The notes under the pieces are model-generated. The model was not told the DNA's origin. It saw nothing but the letters and a program-made list of their open reading frames with translations, and searched no databases. Made by a program: the position numbers and the translations under genes. From Methylotenera versatilis 79 (GTDB lineage: Bacteria; Pseudomonadota; Gammaproteobacteria; Burkholderiales; Methylophilaceae), in NCBI RefSeq assembly GCF_000384375.1, contig NZ_ARVX01000001.1:1612001-1676000 (forward strand): a DNA stretch of 64,000 bases. Reading direction: 5' to 3'. Below, one piece after another: positions 8,343-18,667 of the stretch; within the stretch, counting starts at the first letter, position 1, and each line of letters opens with the position of its first letter.

Positions 8343-9041
8343 ATGGTGATTTATTTGATTCGGTTCGTAGTCTGTTTATTGTGTTTAGTCTCTCATGCTG
8401 CTTGGGCAGGGCGCCCATTTTTCACCGATGATGCAGCGTTAACCACACCTCAAACTTGTCAAATCGAAACATGGATGCAATTTAATGCGAATCATGATCG
8501 CGATTTATGGGCGTTGCCTGCTTGTAATCCCACGGGCAATTTTGAAGTAACTCTTGGTATTAATCAGTTGCAAACTCACGCAAATAACAACGTGGATAGT
8601 TACATGCTGCAAGGTAAAACGCTGTTTCGTGAATTGCAAACCAATAGCTGGGGAGCGGGTGTGGCGTTTGGCATCATTCGTCCAAGACATGGTGATGCAG
8701 GTGCGGACTTTATCTATGTGCCGTATAGCATGTCATTTGCAGATGATACCTTGATTGTTCATGCCAATCTAGGATGGATTAAAAATCGTGCTTCTAGTTT
8801 TAATCGAACAACTTGGGGTTTGGGAGCTGAGTATAGTTTGGTAAATCGTGTTTCAGTTTTTGCGGAAGCGTTTGGTGATGATGTTGTTCGCCCCATCATT
8901 CATACTGGACTTAATATTGCGCTAATTCCCAACAAGCTCAATCTGAATATTACTGGCGGCAGAGATTTAGCCGTGGATCAAGATCATAATTTCTATTCAA
9001 TCGGCTTGAATGTTTACGGATTGCCGTCAGTGCAGTTTTAA
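8343..9041 (+). CDS. Exported beta-barrel-like outer membrane protein of unknown function
   Basis: A 232-residue protein with a signal peptide (VCLLCLVSHAAWA, cleavage before GRPFFTDDA). The mature part is made of alternating short strands with aromatic ends and finishes with a terminal Phe (LPSVQF), a feature of outer-membrane barrels. GRPFFTDDA near the mature N-terminus occurs in a family of uncharacterised outer-membrane proteins. It starts 38 bases after rluB, so it may be read through from it. I do not recognise a specific function. Confidence 0.7.
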   Translation: MVIYLIRFVVCLLCLVSHAAWAGRPFFTDDAALTTPQTCQIETWMQFNANHDRDLWALPACNPTGNFEVTLGINQLQTHANNNVDSYMLQGKTLFRELQTNSWGAGVAFGIIRPRHGDAGADFIYVPYSMSFADDTLIVHANLGWIKNRASSFNRTTWGLGAEYSLVNRVSVFAEAFGDDVVRPIIHTGLNIALIPNKLNLNITGGRDLAVDQDHNFYSIGLNVYGLPSVQF

Positions 9042-9054
9042 TAAGTAGGCTTAG

Positions 9055-9249
9055 TTATTTTTGTGCTGGGCAGACAAATGCACACGTATTGCCTGTTCTT
9101 CCGACCCAGCTACCATCTGGGCATTGTGTGACATCTTGCGTGCACATCACTTGTTTGTCGTCAGCGACTGGCTGTGTTGGAATGGATTTTACGCAAGCGA
9201 ATAGAGCGGTTGATAATACTATTGCAACAATGGGGCGCAAATTTTTCAT
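9055..9249 (-). CDS. Small cysteine-containing lipoprotein
   Basis: A 64-residue protein with a lipoprotein signal peptide; the lipobox LFAC gives a lipidated Cys at residue 19. The mature part has four further cysteines in a short MCTQDVTQCPDGSWVGRTG then CAFVC pattern, suggesting a disulfide-stabilised knot. Function is unknown. Its start codon overlaps the stop of prmB by four bases (ATGA), so it is translated from the prmB message. A convergent gene ends 13 bases beyond its stop. Confidence 0.7.
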   Translation of the reverse strand: MKNLRPIVAIVLSTALFACVKSIPTQPVADDKQVMCTQDVTQCPDGSWVGRTGNTCAFVCPAQK

Positions 9250-10169
9250 ATAGTAGTTAACTGCTCTTTAGTTAGCAAAAACACATATTGATTGCCTGAT
9301 TCGACCGTTAACCATGTAAAAGCTAAATCTGGGTAGGCATCAAGCAATGCGTCGCGGTTGTGACCAATCTCTACGATTAATAGTCCATCATCATTTAAGT
9401 AATTGGCTGCCTCGCGCAAAATCGTGTGAGTGTGGTCTAAGCCATCTGCGCCGCTACCCAACGCTAATTGCGGTTCATTTTGATATTCAAGCGGCAAGGC
9501 CGCCATGCTAGGCGCATCAACGTAAGGTGGATTGCTGATAATTAAATCGTAAGTTTTACCTTGTAATGCGGTAAACATATCCGATTGAATCGCGGTGATT
9601 TGATCTTGTAATCCGTAATTAGAGATGTTGATATTAGCCACCGCAATCGCGTCGGTTGAAATATCTACCACATCAATTGTTGCATCAGGAAAAGCGTTAG
9701 CCAGCAAAATGCCTAAGCAGCCGCTGCCAGTACAAATATCCGCGGCAGAGTTAATGAGTTCAGGATGCTCAATCCACGGCTGCAAGCCATGCTCGCCTTC
9801 CTCGTTAAAGTCTAACAATTCGGCAATAAAACTACGCGGCACAATGACACGCTCATCGACATAAAACTTAAAGCCTCGCAGCCAAGCCTCACGCACTAAG
9901 TATGCAGTTGGCGTACGCTTGGTAATGCGTTGCTCAATTAAATGCGCTAAGTGTTTGCGCTCTTGTTCGGTAATTACCGCATCTAAAAAATTATTCAGTG
10001 TGTCGTGCGGTAGATGCAGCGCGCTCATCACCAGCCAAACTGCCTCGTCATAACTATTATCGGTGCCATGACCAAAGAAAACTTCAGCTTTTTCAAACTG
10101 GCTCACCGTAAAGCGTAACCAGTCGCGAATCGTAAATAACTCTTCTGTTAATCTTGGGAAATGCGTCAT
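9246..10169 (-). CDS. prmB: 50S ribosomal protein L3 glutamine methyltransferase
   Basis: A 307-residue class I SAM-dependent methyltransferase. The SAM loop is DICTGSGCLG (144-153) and the glutamine-methylating NPPY signature is at 213-216 (ISNPPYVDAP). The N-terminal helical domain with TIRDWLRFTVSQFEKA is the PrmB type, and PRSFIAELL before the SAM loop is distinctive of PrmB as opposed to the release-factor enzyme PrmC. It methylates a glutamine in ribosomal protein L3. It follows dapE on the minus strand, with 41 bases between. Confidence 0.93.
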   Translation of the reverse strand: MTHFPRLTEELFTIRDWLRFTVSQFEKAEVFFGHGTDNSYDEAVWLVMSALHLPHDTLNNFLDAVITEQERKHLAHLIEQRITKRTPTAYLVREAWLRGFKFYVDERVIVPRSFIAELLDFNEEGEHGLQPWIEHPELINSAADICTGSGCLGILLANAFPDATIDVVDISTDAIAVANINISNYGLQDQITAIQSDMFTALQGKTYDLIISNPPYVDAPSMAALPLEYQNEPQLALGSGADGLDHTHTILREAANYLNDDGLLIVEIGHNRDALLDAYPDLAFTWLTVESGNQYVFLLTKEQLTTI

Positions 10170-10210
10170 TGGATTTTTTCTACTTAATCAGTTTTATGAT
10201 TGAATTAATA

Positions 10211-11383
<1,173 letters not shown>

Positions 11384-11493
11384 TTAAAACTTTCATTTCA
11401 TTTTTGTTCAGTACATTGATTTAATAGCAAATAACGTGACTAAATAATAGCGACTTAACACTTTTTTTGATGCAATAAATTCAGTTACGAAAA

Positions 11494-11844
11494 TTAGATA
11501 TTAAAAATTTCTGCATAACGAGCCTCATCAAAACCTGTGCACAAGATGACATCGTTTTGAATCAAAAGTGGACGCTTAATCAAGCTGGTTTTGGATTGCA
11601 TTAAAGCGATCGCAGAAGTGTTATCTGTAATGCTGTTTTTGGTGTCTTGGTCTAAACCACGCCAGGTAAGGCCGGCGCGATTAATCAGTTTTTCTTGTGG
11701 TATTTGTTTCAGCCAGTTATTTAAATCTGCTTCGGAAACGCCTTGTTTTTTAAAGTCATGAAATTCGACTGCAATATCGTGTGCAGCAAGCCAATCGCGG
11801 GCTTTTTTGACTGTGTTGCAGTTTGGGATGCCATAAAGTTTCAT
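11494..11844 (-). CDS. ArsC/Spx-family reductase-like protein (YffB type)
   Basis: A 116-residue thioredoxin-fold protein starting MKLYGIPNCNTVKKARDWL. C9 is the single active-site cysteine of the arsenate reductase-like/YffB family, with a downstream RPLLIQNDVILCTGF segment matching the conserved RP(L/I) substrate-side motif. The nearest named relative is E. coli YffB, which is encoded beside dapE as here; YffB can bind glutathione. Arsenate reduction is unlikely because no ars genes are nearby. The exact function is unknown. Confidence 0.85.
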   Translation of the reverse strand: MKLYGIPNCNTVKKARDWLAAHDIAVEFHDFKKQGVSEADLNNWLKQIPQEKLINRAGLTWRGLDQDTKNSITDNTSAIALMQSKTSLIKRPLLIQNDVILCTGFDEARYAEIFNI

Positions 11845-11947
11845 GATGATGTTTTTGCATAAAGTTTAACTAAATTAAGCCTTATTTTAACATCTAGCCA
11901 GCACTATTGATGACAATTAGCTGTGCTTAACCCGTGCTTATGCGATT

Positions 11948-14083
11948 TTATGCTGCTTCTGATTGATAATCTGAGATTGAAAATTGACCAGTTGATTCAA
12001 AATTGACGTTTAATTGTTTGAACAATTTCAGTAATTTCTCTTCAGAAAGTGGTTTAGAGAAGAAATATCCTTGCATGTGATTGCAATTCAAATCCACTAA
12101 AGCGTCACGTTGCGCTTTGGTTTCTACGCCTTCGGCCACCACATTTAAATCTAATGCATGTGCTAATCGAATCACCGCATCGACTACTGCACGTGATGCT
12201 TTGTTTTCGTTAATTTGCGCGATAAAAACTTTATCAAGCTTAATTTCATCAATATTTAAATGCTGTAAATAGCTTAAGCTAAATTGATGAGAGCCAAAAT
12301 CGTCCAGCGCGACTTTGATATCGGCCGCTTTAAATTGACGTAACAAGTGTTTAAATTGCTCTTCATTACGAATAGCGGTCGTTTCTTTGATTTCAAACAT
12401 CAAGTTATCGGCAGGAATGCTATAGCGTTTGCGCAATTGCAATATTTCTTCGACTAGATTCGGGTTTCTAAATTGTTGGCGTGCAAGGTTGATTGACACA
12501 TTTAAATCAATTCCGTCCTCTTTTGCACGATGAATCGCACGACAACCTTCTTCTACTACCCAATCATTAATTTGGTTGATAAGGCCAAAACGTTCGGCTG
12601 CAGGAATAAAAGCAGTTGGTAAAAGCACACCTTTAGTCGGGTGATTCCAACGAATTAATGCTTCCGCACCAATGGGTGATTGGGTTTTGCAATGTACTTT
12701 TGGTTGAAACACTAAGCTAAATTCATTGTTTTCAATCGCCAAACGTAAATCACGTTGCATTTCCAGCATTTGGTCTGATGCCGATTCAATTTCAGAGTCA
12801 AAAAATCTGAATTGATTTTTACCACTTTCTTTGGCTTTATACATGGCGGCATCTGCACAAACCATCAGTTTGTCGATATCACCATCGCGTGGATACACGG
12901 CAATGCCAACAGAGCAAGAAATCTCGATCTGTTGATCGCCGACTAAAAATGGCTCTTTAATCGATTGCACGATACGTTCGACAATCGGAATAATATCCTC
13001 ATCCGTTTTGATCTCATCAATTAACGCTACAAACTCATCGCCACCAATACGCGCAACTGTATCGCAAGCCCTAACTGCGGCATCTAAGCGTTGTGCGACC
13101 ATTAATAAAACTGCATCGCCCACATGATGACCATAATTATCATTGATTGGCTTAAAGTGATCTAAATCAATATAGGCTAAGGCAATGGTATTGCTGGCGC
13201 GTGTGCTGCGCTTAACCGCTGTTTCTAATTCGCGTTGAAACGCGCGTCTGTTTGGCAGGTGTGTTAACGGATCTTTATAGCCAGTATTCGCAGTGTCTGG
13301 AATAGTTTTTTTATCCATTATGCTGATTTGAAAAGTGCTGACGCCAAACTTTTCGTAATACAGCGCCACAACGAATGCCAGCAAAAATAAGCAAACTAAA
13401 CCCAGTGTAATCACCAAAGCTAACATGGTTTTATCGGAAGTTACGCCAGCTTGTGTTATATGTGTATGCACATTGATTGATGTGTTAAACGTGGCATGTA
13501 TCGCTAAGATGGTGATGCCAGTGAGGAATGAAAAAATCAGTTTGATTAATACTTTGTTTTCGCCCGCATAATCTTTCATCCAAGAGGTGGATGCCAACGA
13601 AATGACTGCTGCAATGAAAGCGACTGAGATGGCTACTAATAGGGATAGCGGCTCAAAAGTGATGAATGCAGCGCCATTAGAAACTTTATTCATTTCATTT
13701 AAGCCATTGAGCGCTAAATAAAACATCGCATAACTACCTACGCCAATAATGCCGCCGCCTAATATAAGTTTACCGAGCACAATTACTTTTTTGCTGGCCA
13801 CATAACATAAAGTAAAGCTGATGATTAAAGCGACTAACCACGCGGCGAACATGTCTACTGAGAAGATGGTAAAAGATGAGTTGCCGTGAAATATTAATAG
13901 ATTGATAAAATGAATCGCCCACAAACCTGTGCCCACTGCCACTGAATAAACGCTAAATAAAATGTTTCTATAACGCGTGGTGGTGCGGTAAAGGTGATCG
14001 ATAAATCCAAAAATAATATACATGGCAAAGCTACTCGCGGTAAGCGAGAGCACTATCAGCCAAATATTATAATTAAGATTCAT
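11948..14083 (-). CDS. MHYT-like membrane sensor with GGDEF and EAL domains
   Basis: A 711-residue inner-membrane protein. Residues 1-250 contain seven to eight hydrophobic helices with three degenerate MHYT-type motifs (AIHFI near 56, AMFYLAL near 119, AIHATF near 194). The diguanylate cyclase domain (about 265-430) keeps GGDEF at 347-351 and the inhibitory RxxD site RACD at 338-341. The phosphodiesterase domain (about 440-690) keeps EAL at 474-476, DDFGS at 594-598, KLD near 616 and EGVET near 651. Both activities therefore look possible. It would set local cyclic di-GMP levels in response to a membrane or respiratory signal. It stands alone between terminator-like sequences. Confidence 0.92.
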   Translation of the reverse strand: MNLNYNIWLIVLSLTASSFAMYIIFGFIDHLYRTTTRYRNILFSVYSVAVGTGLWAIHFINLLIFHGNSSFTIFSVDMFAAWLVALIISFTLCYVASKKVIVLGKLILGGGIIGVGSYAMFYLALNGLNEMNKVSNGAAFITFEPLSLLVAISVAFIAAVISLASTSWMKDYAGENKVLIKLIFSFLTGITILAIHATFNTSINVHTHITQAGVTSDKTMLALVITLGLVCLFLLAFVVALYYEKFGVSTFQISIMDKKTIPDTANTGYKDPLTHLPNRRAFQRELETAVKRSTRASNTIALAYIDLDHFKPINDNYGHHVGDAVLLMVAQRLDAAVRACDTVARIGGDEFVALIDEIKTDEDIIPIVERIVQSIKEPFLVGDQQIEISCSVGIAVYPRDGDIDKLMVCADAAMYKAKESGKNQFRFFDSEIESASDQMLEMQRDLRLAIENNEFSLVFQPKVHCKTQSPIGAEALIRWNHPTKGVLLPTAFIPAAERFGLINQINDWVVEEGCRAIHRAKEDGIDLNVSINLARQQFRNPNLVEEILQLRKRYSIPADNLMFEIKETTAIRNEEQFKHLLRQFKAADIKVALDDFGSHQFSLSYLQHLNIDEIKLDKVFIAQINENKASRAVVDAVIRLAHALDLNVVAEGVETKAQRDALVDLNCNHMQGYFFSKPLSEEKLLKLFKQLNVNFESTGQFSISDYQSEAA

Positions 14084-14478
14084 TGTTATCGTCTTATCCT
14101 GTTGGTAATTGATACTGTTTTGTTAAAGATAAGCAATTGTTATGCCACAGAATATTTGTTGGCTAATTTTACGGTTGAAATCTATCATGCAAAAAAACCA
14201 TACTGTATGCAAAGGCGCATAAACAGTATGGTTTGGTGATTTTATTAAAGTTGTAATATGGTTAACTTAACGCATTAAATTTGGACAATTTTTTTTAAAA
14301 CAGTTATTTTTTCTAAAAAAATGACGAGAAAACAGCGCTTATGTTCATACTGGTTTTGGATGGTTTTTCTTAGTTAACACTTAAATCTAGTTAAAATTTA
14401 ATTGAGTAAAATTAAGTATTAACTAATATTGGTTTTAATTATTAAGGTTTATTAATTGTTGATAACTGGCTGTTAATG
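14084..14478. other. Intergenic region between the GGDEF-EAL gene and the BamE-like gene
   Basis: This 395-base gap is very AT-rich. It contains a terminator-like hairpin (14188-14234) and must hold the promoter of the GGDEF-EAL gene near 14084-14190. I see no convincing open frame or RNA gene in the remainder, 14235-14478. Confidence 0.6.
14188..14234 (-). terminator. Predicted intrinsic terminator, minus strand
   Basis: AAACCATACTGT (14195-14206) pairs with ACAGTATGGTTT (14223-14234), and the inner ATGC (14207-14210) and GCAT (14217-14220) extend the stem. Read on the minus strand, the hairpin is followed by seven T residues, the form of a Rho-independent terminator. It would end transcripts from the BamE-like gene or the regulator genes before the GGDEF-EAL promoter. 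Confidence 0.65.
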
Positions 14479-14850
14479 CTAGTTATTGATGTAAGTGATA
14501 TTTGAGCACTTATCATTGATAAACGTTAGCTCTGTGCGCTTGTAAGTATTTTTTGAATTGTACGTGACCAAGTTATTGTAGTGCCACATTTCAATCGAAT
14601 CTTTTTTGCGCGGTGTATCGATTTTCGCATTTTCTTGCACAATCTGCGCGGCGTTGGTTGGCATCACTGGCGTGGTCTTTCTAGCCGGATTGCCAAGGAT
14701 TTTTGCCACATCTTCCCGGCTTTTGCCATTTACCAATTGAATGAAATCCATCTCTTTATAAGTGGTTTTGGCTGGGCTATCTTTCGCTTGCAGTGCATTT
14801 GAAGCAAAAAATAGTGCAATCGAGATAAATATAAGTTGGAAATGTTTCAT
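14479..14850 (-). CDS. Exported BamE/SmpA-like small protein
   Basis: A 123-residue protein with a signal peptide (IALFFASNALQA, cleavage before KDSP). The mature part has LVNGKSREDVAKILGNPARKT, which follows the G-x-(S/T)-x-x-(D/E)-V-x-x-x-L-G-x-P pattern of BamE/SmpA-like repeats, then EMWHYNN and RTELTFINDKCSNI, the matching W-Y and strand elements. It is not lipidated, so it is not BamE itself. It lies 70 bases downstream of the response-regulator gene on the same strand. Function is unknown. Confidence 0.65.
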   Translation of the reverse strand: MKHFQLIFISIALFFASNALQAKDSPAKTTYKEMDFIQLVNGKSREDVAKILGNPARKTTPVMPTNAAQIVQENAKIDTPRKKDSIEMWHYNNLVTYNSKNTYKRTELTFINDKCSNITYINN

Positions 14851-14920
14851 TTTGCAGTCCTTATGTGAATGGTTTGTTAAAAGGTAAATGAGTTGTTAAG
14901 TTATGTATAAAAGTGATGCA

Positions 14921-15559
14921 TTAAGATTTGTTTTGCGTAATGCCGAGCTGAATCGCCAAATGCACCAAGTTTGCGGTGGTTTTCACATTCAGCTTTTGTT
15001 TCACTTGGGTTTGGATATTGGCGACGGTTTTGTAACTGATATTTAAACTATCTGAAATAAAGCCTAATGCATTGCCATTGGCCAATTGCCTGAATACTTC
15101 AAACTCTCTGGGCGTTAACTTGCCAAGCGGGTTATCTAGTTCGGTGATTAATTCCATCGCCAAATGCTGCGCTAACTTTTGCCCGATATATTTGCCGCCA
15201 CGTAATACTTTGTCCACGGCTTCCAGCAAGATGCTGACGTCATCGGTTTTGACGACATAACCTTTAGCGCCAGCTTGAATGGCGCGTATGGCAAACGCGT
15301 TACCTTCATGCATGCTGTAAACCAAAATCTTTGCATTTTTATCACGCAGTAAAATACGTTGCATCGCCTCCAAACCGCCAAGTCCTGGCATGTCTAAGTC
15401 CATCAAAATCAAATGTGGTTGATGATCTTGCCAAAGAGAAATAGCGTTTTCACCACTAGTGGCTTCGGCGACGACTTTATAGCCCCATTGTGTCAGCAGG
15501 CTTTTTAAGCCTTGTCTGACCACAACATGATCATCAACAATTAGTATGGATTTGTTCAT
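14921..15559 (-). CDS. NarL/LuxR-family response regulator, candidate regulator of mxa genes
   Basis: A 212-residue two-domain regulator. The receiver domain has acidic residues D9-D10 and phosphoacceptor D54 (LILMDLDMPG). The C-terminal LuxR-type helix-turn-helix has LTPREFEVFRQLANG and SYKTVANIQTQVKQKLNV. I start it at 15559 because that gives the normal receiver start; an in-frame start at 15625 adds 22 unrelated residues, and neither has a clear Shine-Dalgarno sequence. It follows the histidine kinase gene on the minus strand and lies divergent to mxaF. In Paracoccus denitrificans a similar pair (MoxYX) encoded divergent to the mxa genes controls methanol dehydrogenase; the same role is inferred here. 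Confidence 0.88.
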   Translation of the reverse strand: MNKSILIVDDHVVVRQGLKSLLTQWGYKVVAEATSGENAISLWQDHQPHLILMDLDMPGLGGLEAMQRILLRDKNAKILVYSMHEGNAFAIRAIQAGAKGYVVKTDDVSILLEAVDKVLRGGKYIGQKLAQHLAMELITELDNPLGKLTPREFEVFRQLANGNALGFISDSLNISYKTVANIQTQVKQKLNVKTTANLVHLAIQLGITQNKS

Positions 15560-15631
15560 TTTTGTTTGCAGCTTGTTTTCTCGTGATGCGTTAAAAGATT
15601 GGCTATTTGAATACATGATGGGCATACGCTG

Positions 15632-16648
15632 TTAAAGCGACATTAATGGAATTTTTGCAACCACTGTCACGCCATGATTGACGTGGCTGGTAATGTGAAA
15701 CTCGCCCATCAGTGAAGTTACACGCTCTCTCATACCAATCATGCCCATGCCTTGAGCGGTATCACTGGCATAACCGTTGCCATTATCTTTAATCTCTAAA
15801 TGGATATAACGCTTAGCCTCACTGCGCTGTAAAGTCAGCGTAATCCACACACTGGTCGCGTTGGCATATTTAGAGATATTCGTCAGTGTTTCTTGAATTA
15901 AACGGTAAATCGTGATGCTCATTTGCTGCGTGAATACGACTGAAAGCCGGTCAATATTACTATCCAGCTCAATATGCGGATGCTGTTGATGCCATTCCAA
16001 CGTTAACTGCTGAATACTATCAAATAAGCCTTTGGTGTCCGTTGGCGCTGGCCTTAAACGGCGCATCAAGGTGCGCGTCATCTCTTGAATATGTTGTGCA
16101 TTCGACAAAATTCGTCTGGCGTGCAGGTTAACCGTTGTAGAAACGGGCGCATTGTTCATGGATAGATTAAGCGCAGAAGCATCCAGCCGAATGGCCAATA
16201 AATACTGACCAATATCATCATGTAAATCGATGGCAAGCTGCTGGCGTTCCGCTTCTTGCACCTTAATTAAATGTTGCGTCAGCGCCTTATTTTCGGTGAG
16301 TAAACGCATTATTTTGTCCTCCGCCTGCATGCGCAAAACAATCTCCTGGTCACGCTCGCGCACTCTGCGATACGTGAACCAAGTTAGTCCAAATGCCATT
16401 AACAATAATAAAAATGGTAATTCATCTAGTTGCAGGTTTTCATATTTTGCAAATTTCGCAGTCACTGTTTCTGCTAAATCGATACTAATAATGAATGCGT
16501 AAGTGAAAAGAATGATAAGCGTAAGCCATAAGGCATCACGTTTAACAACACTAAAGCGACCCAGACTAAAGAAACCCAGTAAATCAAAAATTTTCATCGC
16601 GGTATCTTGCAGTAAAAGAAATCGCATGAATAGGGGAAACTTTCCCAT
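15632..16648 (-). CDS. NarX/DegS-type sensor histidine kinase, candidate MxaY/MoxY-like
   Basis: About 338 residues. Two membrane helices (about 40-60 and 77-94) enclose a short periplasmic loop of some 17-20 residues, too small for a ligand domain. A coiled coil leads to the HisKA_3 dimerisation box ERQQLAIDLHDDIGQYL with phosphorylated H143. The ATPase domain has ETLTNISKYANA (N box) and DNGNGY with GMGMIGMRERV (G boxes). A GTG codon lies one codon further upstream, and internal Met codons (16624, 16597) are also possible starts. Its position divergent from mxaF suggests control of methanol oxidation, by analogy with MoxY; the signal sensed is unknown. Confidence 0.88.
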   Translation of the reverse strand: MGKFPLFMRFLLLQDTAMKIFDLLGFFSLGRFSVVKRDALWLTLIILFTYAFIISIDLAETVTAKFAKYENLQLDELPFLLLLMAFGLTWFTYRRVRERDQEIVLRMQAEDKIMRLLTENKALTQHLIKVQEAERQQLAIDLHDDIGQYLLAIRLDASALNLSMNNAPVSTTVNLHARRILSNAQHIQEMTRTLMRRLRPAPTDTKGLFDSIQQLTLEWHQQHPHIELDSNIDRLSVVFTQQMSITIYRLIQETLTNISKYANATSVWITLTLQRSEAKRYIHLEIKDNGNGYASDTAQGMGMIGMRERVTSLMGEFHITSHVNHGVTVVAKIPLMSL

Positions 16649-16826
16649 CACTCATGCTTAGCTTTAAGTATGTGCAAGATTATGGGTAATCCACCCGTGA
16701 GAACTTTCATATAAAAACGGGAAAGATTCATCTTATTCAGCAAAGAGTGAAAGTGCAGAATGCGTTCAGCCAAATTGATCTTGATTGTGGCTTTTTAGTA
16801 TTAACTACCAATGGGAGACTATGGAT
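16649..16826. promoter_or_regulatory. Divergent control region between the kinase gene and mxaF
   Basis: This gap must hold the mxaF promoter and probably the kinase promoter. Elements seen are GGGAAA-C-TTTCCC at 16634-16646, a perfect dyad just inside the 5' end of the kinase gene, and the related sites CTTTC (16704-16708) and GGGAAAG (16719-16725) around an AT-rich core. These could be regulator sites. I could not identify a convincing -35/-10 pair: TTGATC (16775-16780) with TATTAA (16799-16804) would leave almost no leader. The mxaF ribosome site GGGAG is at 16813-16817. Confidence 0.4.
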
Positions 16827-18626
16827 ATGGAACGCAAACAGGCTAACGCCAGTGTTAGTGCCGCAATCGGCGCGCTTCTTGCACTTGCAGTCGTACAAAC
16901 TGCATATGCTGATGCTGATTTAGATAAAAGAGTACAAGACCCAAACCAATGGGCGACACAAACAGGTAATTACACCAGTCAACATAACAGTGAATTAAAC
17001 CAAATCAATAAAGGCAATGTGAAGAATGTAAAAGCCGCTTGGTCATTCTCAACTGGCGTTTTGCACGGTCATGAAGGTGCGCCGCTAGTCATCGGTGACA
17101 TGATGTACATTCACTCTGCATTTCCAAACAATACTTATGCCGTTAATTTAAATGATCCTGGCGTGATTGTTTGGGCGCATAAGCCAAAACAAGATGCTTC
17201 GACAAAAGCCGTGATGTGTTGCGATATTGTGGATCGTGGTGTGGCTTATGGCGCTGGTCAAATCATTAAAAAGCAAGCAGACGGTATCTTGATGGCGTTA
17301 GATGCTAAAACAGGTAAAGAAAACTGGAAAGTTGAGCTGTGCGATCCTAAAGTCGGCATGACATTAACTCAAGCACCGTATGTAGTTAAAGACACTGTGT
17401 TGATCGGCTGTTCTGGTGCTGAGCTGGGTGTTCGTGGTGCTGTAAACGCGGTTGATTTAAAAACAGGTGCATTGAAATGGCGTACGTTTGCAACAGGTCC
17501 AGACAATGAGATCAAGCTTGCAAAAGACTTCAACAAAGACAATCCACACTACGGTCAATTTGGCTTAGGTACTAAAACTTGGGAAGGCGACGCTTGGAAA
17601 ATCGGCGGCGGCACTAACTGGGGTTGGTATGCATATGATCCAAAATTAAACTTGTTCTATTACGGTTCAGGCAATCCTGCACCTTGGAATGAAACAATGC
17701 GTCCTGGTGACAACAAATGGACGATGACTATTTGGGCACGTGATGTTGATACAGGCGAAGCTAAATGGGGCTACCAAAAAACACCACATGATGAGTGGGA
17801 TTTTGCTGGTGTGAACCAAATGGTGCTAACTGATCAACCAGTTAAAGGCAAAATGACGCCGCTATTAACGCACATTGACCGTAACGGCATCATGTATACG
17901 CTTAATCGTGACACTGGTGCATTGATCTTGGCAGACAAAGTAGATCCAGCAGTTAACGTGTTCAAAAAAGTGGATCTAAAAACTGGTTTACCAGTACGTG
18001 ATCCAGAGTTCTCAACACGTATGGACCATAAAGGTACCAACATTTGTCCTTCAGCGATGGGCTTCCATAACCAAGGTGTTGACTCATACGATCCTGAAAG
18101 CCGTACTTTATATGCTGGCTTAAACCACATTTGTATGGATTGGGAGCCGTTCATGTTGCCATACCGTGCAGGTCAATTCTTCGTGGGCGCAACACTCGCG
18201 ATGTATCCTGGCCCAAGCGGACCAACTAAGAAAGAAATGGGTACAGTGCGTGCGTTTGACACTGTTACAGGTAAAGTTAAATGGTCCAAATGGGAGAAAT
18301 TCGCAGCTTGGGGCGGTACGCTTTACACCAAAGGTGGCTTAGTTTGGTACAACACTTTAGATGGCCATATCAAAGCTTTGGATAAAAACAACGGTAATGA
18401 GTTGTGGAAATTCAAAATGCCTTCGGGCGGTATCGGATCTCCAATGACATACGCTTTCAAAGGCAAACAATACGTTGCAAGTATGTATGGCGTAGGTGGT
18501 TGGCCTGGTGTTGGTCTAGTGTTCGACTTGACTGACCCAAGCGCAGGTTTAGGTGCAGTTGGTGCGTTTAAAGAACTGCAACACCACACAAACATGGGTG
18601 GCGGTTTAATGGTGTTCAGCCTGTAA
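16827..18626 (+). CDS. mxaF: Methanol dehydrogenase large subunit, calcium- and PQQ-dependent
   Basis: A 599-residue quinoprotein that oxidises methanol to formaldehyde in the periplasm. A signal peptide ends at QTAYA (residue 28). In mature numbering the active-site residues match Methylophilus MDH: vicinal Cys103-Cys104 (VMCCD), calcium ligands Glu171 (GAELGVRG) and Asn255 (GSGNPAPWN), and catalytic Asp297 (DEWDFAG). The residue two after Asp297 is Ala, not the Asp that marks lanthanide-dependent XoxF enzymes. The repeated W-motifs of the eight-bladed propeller are present. Of the two Met codons at 16821 and 16827, I chose 16827 because GGGAG at 16813-16817 is then nine bases away. It is the first gene of the mxa operon. 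Confidence 0.97.
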   Translation: MERKQANASVSAAIGALLALAVVQTAYADADLDKRVQDPNQWATQTGNYTSQHNSELNQINKGNVKNVKAAWSFSTGVLHGHEGAPLVIGDMMYIHSAFPNNTYAVNLNDPGVIVWAHKPKQDASTKAVMCCDIVDRGVAYGAGQIIKKQADGILMALDAKTGKENWKVELCDPKVGMTLTQAPYVVKDTVLIGCSGAELGVRGAVNAVDLKTGALKWRTFATGPDNEIKLAKDFNKDNPHYGQFGLGTKTWEGDAWKIGGGTNWGWYAYDPKLNLFYYGSGNPAPWNETMRPGDNKWTMTIWARDVDTGEAKWGYQKTPHDEWDFAGVNQMVLTDQPVKGKMTPLLTHIDRNGIMYTLNRDTGALILADKVDPAVNVFKKVDLKTGLPVRDPEFSTRMDHKGTNICPSAMGFHNQGVDSYDPESRTLYAGLNHICMDWEPFMLPYRAGQFFVGATLAMYPGPSGPTKKEMGTVRAFDTVTGKVKWSKWEKFAAWGGTLYTKGGLVWYNTLDGHIKALDKNNGNELWKFKMPSGGIGSPMTYAFKGKQYVASMYGVGGWPGVGLVFDLTDPSAGLGAVGAFKELQHHTNMGGGLMVFSL

Positions 18627-18667
18627 TTTAAGGTTATAACAGCAAAGTTTTAAAGCGTAAAACAGAT

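Noticed and set aside
11494-11844. Arsenate reductase arsC
   Set aside because: The thioredoxin-fold family matches, but there are no other ars genes and the neighbourhood with dapE points to the YffB type.
16775-16804. mxaF promoter with TTGATC and TATTAA
   Set aside because: Transcription would start almost on the ribosome site at 16813, leaving hardly any leader, so the match is probably chance.
16827-18626. Lanthanide-dependent methanol dehydrogenase XoxF
   Set aside because: Methylotenera-like context first suggested XoxF, but the residue two after the catalytic Asp is Ala, the sequence follows MxaF throughout, and mxaI plus mxaRSACKLD follow.
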